This document shows positions 1-8,842 of a stretch of DNA of 16,589 nucleotides, one piece after another. Under the pieces are notes generated by a model. The model searched no databases and had not been told where the DNA came from. It worked only from the letters and a program-made list of their open reading frames with translations. The translations under genes and the position numbers were made by a program. The first letter of the stretch is position 1, and every line of letters starts with the position of its first letter. This DNA is from Myxococcales bacterium UBA1660 (GTDB taxonomy: Bacteria > Myxococcota_A > Polyangia > Polyangiales > Houyiibacteriaceae): contig DCLA01000103.1 in NCBI GenBank assembly GCA_002320815.1, positions 5,809 through 22,397 on the forward strand. Reading direction: 5' to 3'.

Positions 1-49
1 GGCGCGGTGGTTGCCAGCGCTTCGGGGGGAGCGGTGGTTGACGGGTGGG

Positions 50-691
50 TCAGTCGTCGTCGGCGAGGCGCTGTTCCTTGGCCTCGACCGCGTCGACGAA
101 GAGCGCGACGTATTCGCCGGCGCTGGTGATGGCGAAGATGAGGCTCAGGTAGAGAAGCCAGAGGCCGACCTCGCCCAGGTCCGCCGTCACCGAGGTGAAG
201 AAGAAGTTCACCTCGTAGGGGTGCTGCAGGATGAGCAGCAGGATCGCGGCCATCTGCAGCGCGGTCTTGTCCTTGCCGCTGCGGCCCGCGGCCATCACCA
301 CGCCCTCGCTCATCGCGATGGTGCGCAGGGCGGTCACCGACATCTCGCGGCCGACCATGATGATGACCGCGACCACGCCGAGCATCGGTAGGCGCCCGAG
401 GTAGGCCATGAAGACCAGGGTCGCCATGACGAGCAGCTTGTCGGCGAGCGGGTCGAGGAACTTCCCCAGCACGCTGATGAGGTTCATCTTCCGCGCGAGC
501 CACCCGTCCAGGGCGTCGGTGACGGCGGTCAGGATGTAGACGATGGCGGCCCAGAAATTCGCCCGCGGGGTCCCGTCGTGCATGAGCCACAGCACCACCG
601 GGATCATCCCGATCCGGAGGAACGTGAGCATGTTCGGCAGGTTGATGGCGTCCTGCCGAATCGTGGACTTGGGCTTCTTGGCCAACTTCAA
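50..691 (-). CDS. pgsA: CDP-diacylglycerol--glycerol-3-phosphate 3-phosphatidyltransferase
   Basis: This integral membrane enzyme makes phosphatidylglycerol phosphate from CDP-diacylglycerol and glycerol 3-phosphate, the committed step to phosphatidylglycerol and cardiolipin. The protein is about 213 aa with several hydrophobic segments. The full CDP-alcohol phosphatidyltransferase signature is present: D59, D62-G63, A66-R67, G76, D80 and D84 with canonical spacing. The N-terminus has the typical NLPNMLTFLRI segment (residues 17-27). The open frame runs far upstream, but that part is antisense-frame noise inside the neighbouring TPR gene. I chose the TTG at 691, whose TTGA overlaps the TGA of that gene; a second TTG lies two codons later. 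No strong ribosome binding site is visible, so translational coupling to the upstream gene is likely (inference). Length and motif support PgsA over other family members such as PssA, but substrate specificity is not proven by sequence alone. Confidence 0.92.
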   Translation of the reverse strand: MKLAKKPKSTIRQDAINLPNMLTFLRIGMIPVVLWLMHDGTPRANFWAAIVYILTAVTDALDGWLARKMNLISVLGKFLDPLADKLLVMATLVFMAYLGRLPMLGVVAVIIMVGREMSVTALRTIAMSEGVVMAAGRSGKDKTALQMAAILLLILQHPYEVNFFFTSVTADLGEVGLWLLYLSLIFAITSAGEYVALFVDAVEAKEQRLADDD

Positions 692-2058
692 CCGAGGAGT
701 ACGGCGCCTTCGCCGCGGAAGACGAGCCGCGGCGCCGTGAGCGAGTACGGGGCCGTGCCCTTCTGCATGTTCGGGAAGAGGCGTCCCGTCCAGCCGACGA
801 CCCGCTCGGGGTTGGCGCGGACCTCCTGGCCCTCGATCACCGGCAGCGCCGTCGGGTGAGCCTCGAGCCGCAGAGCGACCATGCCGCTGCCGTGGAGCTG
901 GAGCATGGGGACGGGCTCGCCCTTGCCGAAGGGGAGCCGGGCGGACTCGAAGGCGATGCGGTCGTCGAACGCGAGGACCCGGGTCTCCCGGACGTAGAGG
1001 ATGTCCTCCTCCAGGCGGAGCACGACGATGTGCTCCTCCGGCTCGACCTCGAGCGTCAGCCGGGCCGGACCCTTCACGTGGAAGATCGGGTCGTCCCCGC
1101 CGAGGAAGTCCTCGAGGTCCTTCCCCCGGGCCCGCCGGTGGACCATCTTCGACTCGAGGTTCCCGTGGACCGCCTGGAGCGTCGCCAGGCGGACGTAGAG
1201 GTCGTGGGCCGACGCCGAGTGGAGCCGCCCGTCGGGTCCGACCGCGAAGGCCATCGACTCCGGGAGCTGGACCGTCCAGCGGTCGAGCTGCTGACTCAGG
1301 CTCGCGACCCCGCCGACCATTCGGCCAGCCGGCGCGCCGCGCTTCGGGACCGGCTCCGACCCCAGCTCCATCGGCTGCCAGGCCCCGGTCTGGCCGCGCT
1401 CGCGCTCCGGGGCGATGGCGAGGTCGGGCTGCGCGCTCTCCAGCTTGGCGATGGCCTCTTCGGCCGCGTCGCGCATGGCGCGGCGGTCCTGGGCCTCCAG
1501 GACTTCGGCGGCCTCCTCGCGGAGTGGCTCGGCCGGCGGCGCGTCCGAGCTGTGGCCCAGGGCGTCCTCCATGCGGCGGGCCATCGTGGCCTGGCCGCCC
1601 CGGAGAAATGCGTCCCGGGCCGACTCGAGCTGTCCGAGCCGCCAGCGGATGAGGCCGAGGTAGCCCCACGCGCGGCCATGGTCGGGTTGGATCTTCAGCG
1701 CCTCGTGGATCTGCTCCAGGGCTTCGTCGGCCTGGCCCGTCTTGAAGAGCGCCAGGCCCAGGTTGACCCGCAACGTCGCGTCGTCCCCGTAGACCTCGGT
1801 CAGCCCGCGCCAGATCTCGATCGCCTGGGGATACACCCCGAGCCGGAAATAGACCCCGGCCAGGAGGTCCTGGGACTTGGCGTCCTGGGGCTGGAGCTTC
1901 AGCGCCTGCTCGAGCTCGGCCTTGGCCTCGTGGACCTGGTCCTGGAGGAGCATGTTGCTGCCCCGGTACAGGTGATAGAGGAAGTCGTCGCTCCTCGGCG
2001 CGCCGCCGCTCCGACGCCGGCCGGCATCCGTCATACGTTTGGGGTCTTGCGAATCCAT
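688..2058 (-). CDS. TPR-repeat protein with C-terminal AIM24-like domain
   Basis: The protein is 456 aa with no signal peptide. Four tandem 34-residue tetratricopeptide repeats fill residues 26-59, 60-93, 94-127 and 128-161. A charged Ala/Glu/Arg-rich linker follows (about 162-250), then a beta-rich domain from about 265 to 450 that resembles the AIM24 (DUF124) family, with stretches such as LQLHGSGMVALRLEA and ERVVGWTGRLFPN. TPRs are protein-binding scaffolds; bacterial AIM24 proteins have no settled biochemical role. The start is the ATG at 2058; an in-frame ATG eight codons later (2034) is an alternative, and neither has a clear Shine-Dalgarno. The stop overlaps the pgsA start by four bases, so the two are probably one transcriptional unit. 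The TPR call is firm; the AIM24 assignment is from pattern memory and less sure. Confidence 0.82.
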   Translation of the reverse strand: MDSQDPKRMTDAGRRRSGGAPRSDDFLYHLYRGSNMLLQDQVHEAKAELEQALKLQPQDAKSQDLLAGVYFRLGVYPQAIEIWRGLTEVYGDDATLRVNLGLALFKTGQADEALEQIHEALKIQPDHGRAWGYLGLIRWRLGQLESARDAFLRGGQATMARRMEDALGHSSDAPPAEPLREEAAEVLEAQDRRAMRDAAEEAIAKLESAQPDLAIAPERERGQTGAWQPMELGSEPVPKRGAPAGRMVGGVASLSQQLDRWTVQLPESMAFAVGPDGRLHSASAHDLYVRLATLQAVHGNLESKMVHRRARGKDLEDFLGGDDPIFHVKGPARLTLEVEPEEHIVVLRLEEDILYVRETRVLAFDDRIAFESARLPFGKGEPVPMLQLHGSGMVALRLEAHPTALPVIEGQEVRANPERVVGWTGRLFPNMQKGTAPYSLTAPRLVFRGEGAVLLG

Positions 2059-2120
2059 GCTGCGGCCCGGGGAAGGTAGGAGAGCCGGCCCGTCCGGGTC
2101 AACGAAGACGGTGCGGGCTC

Positions 2121-2351
2121 GTGCGCCTTCCGCCCCCGCGTGCCAGGCTCGCCGCGGTGGAAGCGGTGGTGATCGACGCGGCCCGGTGGGTCCTCGCGCT
2201 GCAGGGGGAAGCGGACGCGACCGTGCGTCCCGAGACGTGGCCCGAGGCGGGACGCTGGCCGGCTCCGGCGTGGCTGGTGGTGGGCCTGGGCGTCGCGCTC
2301 ACCCTCCTCGTCGTCGTCGGCCTCGTGCGCCACCTCCGGAGGCGCCGGTGA
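2121..2351 (+). CDS. small single-pass membrane protein, unknown function
   Basis: I do not recognise a family. From the GTG at 2121 the product is 76 aa; in-frame GTGs at 2157, 2166 and 2169 would give 60-64 aa. A single hydrophobic helix lies near the C-terminus (about residues 49-67) and is followed by the basic tail RHLRRRR, which would anchor the tail in the cytoplasm. Evidence that it is real: third codon positions are overwhelmingly G or C throughout, and its TGA overlaps the GTG of the next gene (GTGA), with that gene's strong ribosome binding site inside its last codons. It starts 62 bases from the divergently oriented TPR gene, so a promoter probably lies in that gap, although I see no convincing hexamers. 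It may be a partner of the YbhN-like protein (inference from coupling only). Confidence 0.6.
   Translation: MRLPPPRARLAAVEAVVIDAARWVLALQGEADATVRPETWPEAGRWPAPAWLVVGLGVALTLLVVVGLVRHLRRRR
2338..2342 (+). promoter_or_regulatory. Shine-Dalgarno GGAGG for the YbhN-like gene
   Basis: A perfect GGAGG lies five bases before the GTG at 2348, inside the end of the preceding small gene. It decides the start of the YbhN-like protein, whose frame is otherwise open a further 103 codons upstream. Confidence 0.85.
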
Positions 2352-3382
2352 GCGACGGAGCGGCCCGGTCGGATGCCGCCCCGGCTGCCGGGACACCCGA
2401 GGGAGGTGGGCTGGCCAAGAAGATCCTCTTGGCCACGGTCTTCGGCGCCCTGGTCTTCGCCGGCCTCGCCCTCTACAGCGACGTCCGGGAGCTGCAGGCG
2501 AACCTCACCCGCTACCGCTGGGTCTACTTCGCGGCGGGCCTCGGCCTCGCGACCACCAACTACGCGATCCGCTTCCTGCGCTGGCAGTACTACCTGCGGG
2601 AGCTCGGCGTACCCCTCGGCGCCGCGCGGGGGGGCGTCCCCACCGGCGACAGCGCCCGCATCTTCGTCGCCGGGTTCGTGATGAGCGTGACCCCCGGCAA
2701 GGTCGGCGAGGTCTTCAAGTCCGTGCTCCTGCAGAGCAGCCAGGGCGTCCCGCTGGCGCGCACCGCCCCCATCGTCGTGGCCGAGCGGCTGACCGATCTG
2801 CTGGCCCTGGTCCTCCTGACCGCCCTCGCCAGCACGATCTTCGCCGACGGGCTGTGGATCGCCGCCGCTGGCGGGGCCTTCGTCGTGGGGGTCTGGCTCG
2901 CTTGCGCCTGGCGCCCCCTCGGCGAGCTCGCGCTGCGCATCGCTGGAAAGATCCCCGGCCTCGGCCGCATCGAGCCCAAGCTCCGAGAGGCCTACGACTC
3001 CCTCCGGGCGCTGGTCGGCCCTCGCCCGTTGGCGGTCGCCTCCCTCCTCGCGCTGGCCAGCTGGGGCCTCGAGTGCATCTCGCTCCTGGTCATCGCGCTC
3101 GGCTTCCAGGGGGTGGTGCTCTCGGTCGCCGAGGCCACCTTCGCGTACGGCGGCCCCACCATCGTCGGCGCGCTGGTGCTGCTCCCGGGCGGATTGGGCG
3201 CCACCGAAGCCGGGATGACCGGGGTTCTCGAGGCGCTCGAGCACCCCGAGCTCACGACACCGGTGGCCATCGCCATCACCATGTTGGTGCGGCTCGCGAC
3301 CCTGTGGTGGGCCGTCGTCCTCGGGGTCATCGCGCTCGCGTGGCATCGGGCGCGGGAGCGGCGCGCCCGCGCCGAGGCATGA
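2348..3382 (+). CDS. YbhN/AglD-type lysylphosphatidylglycerol synthase transmembrane-domain protein (UPF0104)
   Basis: This is a polytopic inner-membrane protein of 344 aa with roughly seven or eight hydrophobic segments. It matches the UPF0104/COG0392 family, which corresponds to the flippase half of MprF. Family marks include RFLRWQYYLRELGV in the second helix region, TPGKVGEVFKSVLLQ, VVAERLTDLLAL and LPGGLGATEAGMTG near the C-terminus. There is no MprF catalytic lysyl-transferase domain, so it is a stand-alone membrane domain. Such proteins are usually proposed to move or present polar lipids or polyprenyl-linked sugars; no substrate can be read from sequence. The GTG at 2348 is chosen for its GGAGG and its overlap with the stop of the small membrane gene. 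PAP2-like and glycosyltransferase genes downstream fit a lipid or glycan role (inference). Confidence 0.85.
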   Translation: MSDGAARSDAAPAAGTPEGGGLAKKILLATVFGALVFAGLALYSDVRELQANLTRYRWVYFAAGLGLATTNYAIRFLRWQYYLRELGVPLGAARGGVPTGDSARIFVAGFVMSVTPGKVGEVFKSVLLQSSQGVPLARTAPIVVAERLTDLLALVLLTALASTIFADGLWIAAAGGAFVVGVWLACAWRPLGELALRIAGKIPGLGRIEPKLREAYDSLRALVGPRPLAVASLLALASWGLECISLLVIALGFQGVVLSVAEATFAYGGPTIVGALVLLPGGLGATEAGMTGVLEALEHPELTTPVAIAITMLVRLATLWWAVVLGVIALAWHRARERRARAEA

Positions 3383-3646
3383 TGCCCCACTTCGTTTCCG
3401 CCATCTTGCGCGAGTGTGACCGGGTCGTTACGGTTCGACCTCGGGCCGGGGGTGTCTCCCAGCCGAGGAACGGGTGAACGTGAACCGGTCGAGTGTGGTG
3501 CGAAGGACGGAATCCGCCCTGCGTCGAAATGTCGCCCCGGGGTACCCCGTCACTCCTCGGGGCGTGTCGAACTTCACATCGTCGGAAGCCTCTCGGCCCC
3601 CGCGCCGTATCCTGGCCCGTGACGGGCGTCGTCCCGCGAGCTGACC

Positions 3647-4660
3647 GTGCACGATCATCCGCAAAACCTGGCCGACGAGCCCGCGAGCCGACCGCGCCGC
3701 CGCCCCATCGGGGTGCTGGCGACCACGGTGCAGAATCTGGCCTTCCAGGACGTGGTCGCCATGGCGTTCCACACCTTCATGCTCCTGCGGGTCTCGATCG
3801 CGCCGGAGGGCGCCGACCGGACCCTCGCGCTCAAGATCGGCTTCGCGCTCTGGATGGCCACCGCGAGCACGCTTCTCCTGGTCCGCGGCGAGATCCTCCG
3901 GGAGGGCTGGCGCCGGTCGCTCCTCTACCGGCTCGGCGTGTTCTTCCCGGTGGTGCTCAGCTACTTCGAGATGGGCGTGGCCCTCCCCGCGATCGCCAAC
4001 ACCCTGATGGACGGGCGCCTGCTGGCCATCGACGAAGCGCTCCTGGGCGCGACCCCCGCGAAGACCCTGGAGGCGCTCAACGTGCGCCCGGTGGTCGAGT
4101 GGGTCTCGTTCTTCTACTACAGCTACTTCTACCTGATGGCAGCGATGCTCCTGCCCGCCCTCTTCTTCGACCGCGGCCAGCGGCTCCGGGAGCTCATGTG
4201 CGGCGCGGTGATCGTCGCGACGTGCGGGCACGTGGGCTACACGCTGGTCACCGGCGCCGGGCCCTATGCCTTCATGGAGTTCTCCGCGCCCCTCGACGGC
4301 GGCCTCTTCTGGGGTCTCGTCGTGAAGACCGTCGAGTCCGCGGGCGCGGGCCTCGACATCTTCCCCTCCCTGCACACGGCGTATCCGACGTACTACGCGC
4401 TCCACGCCTTCGGGAACCGGCACACCAAGGCCTTCCGCTTCACGTGGCCGATCATCGCGTTCTTCGCCGCGAACATGGTCTTCGCCACGATGTTCCTGCG
4501 CTGGCACTACTTCATCGACGTCGTCGCCGGCCTCGCGCTGGCCATCGCCGCCCGCACCGTCGCCTACGCGGTGTCTCGCCGGGAGGCGAGCCGGGGCGAG
4601 GACGGCGACGAGCGCCAGCCCGTGTGGGAGCCGCTCTTCCGCTACCAGCGTCGGGGATGA
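3647..4660 (+). CDS. PAP2-superfamily membrane enzyme, Aur1 (inositol phosphorylceramide synthase)-like
   Basis: This 337 aa polytopic membrane protein starts at a GTG. It carries the second and third PAP2 motifs in the form seen in the PAP2_3/Aur1 branch: FPSLHTAYP with H243, and LRWHYFIDVVAG with H287 and D291. In yeast Aur1 the catalytic triad is His-His-Asp with the same His-x3-Asp spacing in the last motif. The family cleaves or transfers phosphorylated head groups on lipids at the membrane surface, so candidate roles are lipid phosphate phosphatase or a phospho-head-group transferase acting on ceramide or diacylglycerol. The C-terminal 25 residues are charged and probably cytosolic. A 264-base gap separates it from the YbhN-like gene, so it may have its own promoter, but I found no convincing hexamer pair. 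The superfamily is firm; the Aur1-like reaction is inference. Confidence 0.82.
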   Translation: MHDHPQNLADEPASRPRRRPIGVLATTVQNLAFQDVVAMAFHTFMLLRVSIAPEGADRTLALKIGFALWMATASTLLLVRGEILREGWRRSLLYRLGVFFPVVLSYFEMGVALPAIANTLMDGRLLAIDEALLGATPAKTLEALNVRPVVEWVSFFYYSYFYLMAAMLLPALFFDRGQRLRELMCGAVIVATCGHVGYTLVTGAGPYAFMEFSAPLDGGLFWGLVVKTVESAGAGLDIFPSLHTAYPTYYALHAFGNRHTKAFRFTWPIIAFFAANMVFATMFLRWHYFIDVVAGLALAIAARTVAYAVSRREASRGEDGDERQPVWEPLFRYQRRG

Positions 4661-4780
4661 GGCTTGCGGGCTCTGGCCCCGCCTGGCATATCCGCGCGAC
4701 CTCGGGCGATACCGCCGGAGCGATGACTTTCGGGTGGTGACGGACGCCGCCCCTCAACGAGAGAAGCGAGCGAGAGCGAG

Positions 4781-5038
4781 ATGAACGAAGCGCTGGAGAA
4801 GGAACTCAAGGAGCTGATCGTCGACGCGCTGATGCTGGACGACGTCACCCCTGCCGAGATCGAGTCCGAGGCGCCCCTCTTCGGTTCCGGTCTGGGCCTC
4901 GACTCCATCGACGCCCTCGAGCTCGCCATCGCGATCGACAAGAAGTACGGCGTGAAGATCAAGGCCGAGGACGAGGGCACCCGGGACATCTTCCGGTCCG
5001 TGCGCTCGCTCGCCGATCACATCGCCAAGAGCCGCTGA
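4781..5038 (+). CDS. acyl carrier protein (stand-alone, specialised-type)
   Basis: This 85 aa acidic protein has the four-helix carrier fold pattern and the phosphopantetheine attachment motif GLGLDSIDALEL, with the modified serine at S42. It tethers acyl groups as thioesters for a fatty acid, polyketide or acyl transfer enzyme in the cytoplasm. The sequence is not that of the housekeeping AcpP (typical LGADSLDTVE) and there are no fabD/fabG/fabF neighbours. It looks more like ACPs from aryl-polyene-type and related acyltransferase clusters, which fits the glycosyltransferase converging on it from 5064. The ATG at 4781 follows a purine-rich leader of GAG-type repeats (about 4759-4780) that can serve as the ribosome binding region. 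The partner synthase or ligase is not in this window. Confidence 0.93.
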   Translation: MNEALEKELKELIVDALMLDDVTPAEIESEAPLFGSGLGLDSIDALELAIAIDKKYGVKIKAEDEGTRDIFRSVRSLADHIAKSR

Positions 5039-5044
5039 GACGCC

Positions 5045-5060
5045 GCGCGCCGCGGCGCGC
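5045..5060. terminator. perfect 16-bp GC palindrome between convergent genes
   Basis: The sequence GCGCGCCGCGGCGCGC is fully self-complementary and can fold as a six-pair stem with a CGCG loop. It fills most of the 25 bases between the ACP stop and the glycosyltransferase stop, where a shared bidirectional terminator is expected. There is no T-tract on either side, so intrinsic termination is uncertain. Confidence 0.4.
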
Positions 5061-5063
5061 CTC

Positions 5064-5807
5064 TCAGAGCCAGCGGCGAAGGCCGAGGTAGCGAACGATG
5101 GTCAGCCGGGCGTGGATCAGGCTGACCAAGACGTTGTCGCGGAACGCTCGGTAGTGGCTGATGCCGCCCTCCTCCGGCGGCACGTAGCGGACCTTGGTGT
5201 CCACGTTGACCACCGGGAGCCCCATCCAGACCATGCGGACGGCGATCTCCGGGTCGAAGTCCATGCGGTCCCCGCGGGCCTGGGCCGCGACCGCGGCCTC
5301 CAGCGGGTAGACCCGGAAGCCGCACAGGGGGTCGGCGATCTTGCCGGGCTTGCCCAGGGTCTCCAGCCAGACCCAGAAGACGCTCACCTTGCGGCCCCAG
5401 AGCCGCGCCTTGGGCGCGGAGGCGTCGAAGACGGGTCGCCCCAGCACGAGGGCCTCCGGCCGCGCCCGGGACGCCGCCAGGAGGCGCGGCGCGTCTTCCA
5501 GGGCGTGCTGCCCGTCGGCGTCCACCTGGAGGGCGTGGGTGAACCCCTCGGCCAGCGCCGCGTGGAGCCCGTCCTTGACCGCCGCGCCCTTGCCGCCGTT
5601 CTCGGCGCGGTGACGTACTCGGACCCCTGCGACGCTCTTCAGTCGCTCGAGGGCCGCCTGGGCCTCGGGACCCCCGGCGTCGTCCACCACGAAGACGTCG
5701 TGCACGTGCTCCTGCACGCCGGCGACCACCCGCTCGATGGTCATCGGGTTGTCGTAGGTGGGGATGACGACGCAGGGCCGCCACTCGGCTTCTTCGGGCA
5801 TGGTCAT
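5064..5807 (-). CDS. family 2 glycosyltransferase, aryl-polyene-cluster type
   Basis: The protein is 247 aa with a single GT-A domain and no obvious membrane helix, so it is cytosolic or peripheral. The N-terminal nucleotide-binding strand is CVVIPTYDNP (12-21), the first acidic pair is VVDDAGG (about 40-46), NGGKG is at 70-74 and the metal-binding DxD is D96-A97-D98 in VDADGQH. Later conserved parts are DPLCGFRVYP, RMDFDPEIAVR and a GGISHYRAFRDN segment. This last combination resembles the glycosyltransferases found in aryl polyene and related ACP/acyltransferase gene clusters more than the dolichyl-phosphate-mannose synthase type, although both share the fold. Donor and acceptor are unknown. 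Two ATGs are possible (5807 and two codons later, 5801); neither has a good ribosome binding site. It converges on the ACP gene, and the pair may serve one pathway (inference). Confidence 0.82.
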   Translation of the reverse strand: MTMPEEAEWRPCVVIPTYDNPMTIERVVAGVQEHVHDVFVVDDAGGPEAQAALERLKSVAGVRVRHRAENGGKGAAVKDGLHAALAEGFTHALQVDADGQHALEDAPRLLAASRARPEALVLGRPVFDASAPKARLWGRKVSVFWVWLETLGKPGKIADPLCGFRVYPLEAAVAAQARGDRMDFDPEIAVRMVWMGLPVVNVDTKVRYVPPEEGGISHYRAFRDNVLVSLIHARLTIVRYLGLRRWL

Positions 5808-5821
5808 GGTCGCGGGACGCG

Positions 5822-5871
5822 CCGAGCCCCGCCCTCGCTCGCGACGGATCGCGACGAACGGCGGGGCTCGG
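5822..5871. terminator. nested hairpin: 12-bp outer and 6-bp inner inverted repeats
   Basis: CCGAGCCCCGCC at 5822-5833 pairs perfectly with GGCGGGGCTCGG at 5860-5871. Inside the 26-base loop, TCGCGA at 5839-5844 pairs with TCGCGA at 5849-5854 around a CGGA tetraloop. It lies between the end of acnA and the start of the glycosyltransferase gene on the same strand. It may end acnA transcription or sit in the glycosyltransferase leader. No T-tract follows, so the function is not settled. Confidence 0.5.
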
Positions 5872-5877
5872 AGGGTA

Positions 5878-5897
5878 GGCCCGGTCAGGACCGGGCC
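5878..5897 (-). terminator. acnA-distal stem-loop
   Basis: GGCCCGGT and ACCGGGCC form an eight-pair stem with a CAGG loop (nine pairs on paper), starting 16 bases past the acnA stop. The position fits an acnA terminator. There is no downstream T-run on the minus strand, so it would be a U-poor or Rho-assisted terminator. Confidence 0.5.
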
Positions 5898-5913
5898 ACA
5901 GAGGCGCCAGGCG

Positions 5914-8616
<2,703 letters not shown>

Positions 8617-8680
8617 GGCGTCGCCTTACCACGGCCGGGGCCTCGGGGAAACGTGGACGCGATCGGTGCCCGCGACACTC

Positions 8681-8725
8681 CCTCCCCCTATTTTGGGAGG
8701 CATGACACGGAACATTCGGAAGTTC
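8681..8725. promoter_or_regulatory. two short dyads in the acnA/histone-like divergent region
   Basis: CCTCCC (8681-8686) and GGGAGG (8695-8700) form a dyad with an 8-base spacer; GAAC (8710-8713) and GTTC (8722-8725) form another with an 8-base spacer. They sit 65-110 bases upstream of the acnA start. They could be operators for acnA, but I cannot match them to a known regulator. Confidence 0.3.
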
Positions 8726-8783
8726 TGCGCGGATGGAGCCGATTCAGTCGCGATTCTCCCTTTCTTCGTCGCGGTTTTGCGCG

Positions 8784-8805
8784 TATAACAATTGACATCA
8801 GTCAA
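8784..8805 (+). promoter_or_regulatory. candidate -10 box and overlapping dyad for the histone-like gene
   Basis: TATAAC at 8784-8789 is the best -10-like hexamer in the region; the matching -35 position (about 8761) reads only TTTCTT. Just downstream, TTGAC (8792-8796) and GTCAA (8801-8805) form a five-base dyad around ATCA that would overlap the transcription start. This TTGACA has no credible -10 at the usual distance. The region between acnA and this gene (8617-8842) holds nothing else recognisable. Confidence 0.4.
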
Positions 8806-8842
8806 TGACCTCCGGTTCGAGCCGGGGAAAGCAAAGGAACCG

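Noticed and set aside
1..49. Repeated 10-mer GCGGTGGTTG at 4-13 and 31-40
   Set aside because: Too short and too close to the window edge to interpret; no gene or terminator can be assigned.
856..2079. A 407-codon plus-strand open frame opposite the TPR gene
   Set aside because: It is antisense to a gene with clear TPR repeats; its composition (Arg/Pro/Leu/Glu, no motifs) is the usual complement shadow in GC-rich DNA.
3383..3646. Possible small gene (3416-3622), promoter or terminator in this 264-base gap
   Set aside because: The frame has no motif or convincing start. A 7-bp dyad CGCCCCG/CGGGGCG (3533-3564) lacks a T-run. TTCACA (3573) and TATCCT (3608) are 29 bases apart, too far for a promoter.
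5822..5897. Stem-loops as part of a CRISPR or mobile element end
   Set aside because: No repeat-spacer pattern, target duplication or transposase nearby; position after acnA favours terminator or leader structure.
8812..8825. T-arm-like CCGGTTCGAGCCGG suggesting a tRNA
   Set aside because: No acceptor, D or anticodon arms can be built around it; it lies in the leader of the histone-like gene.
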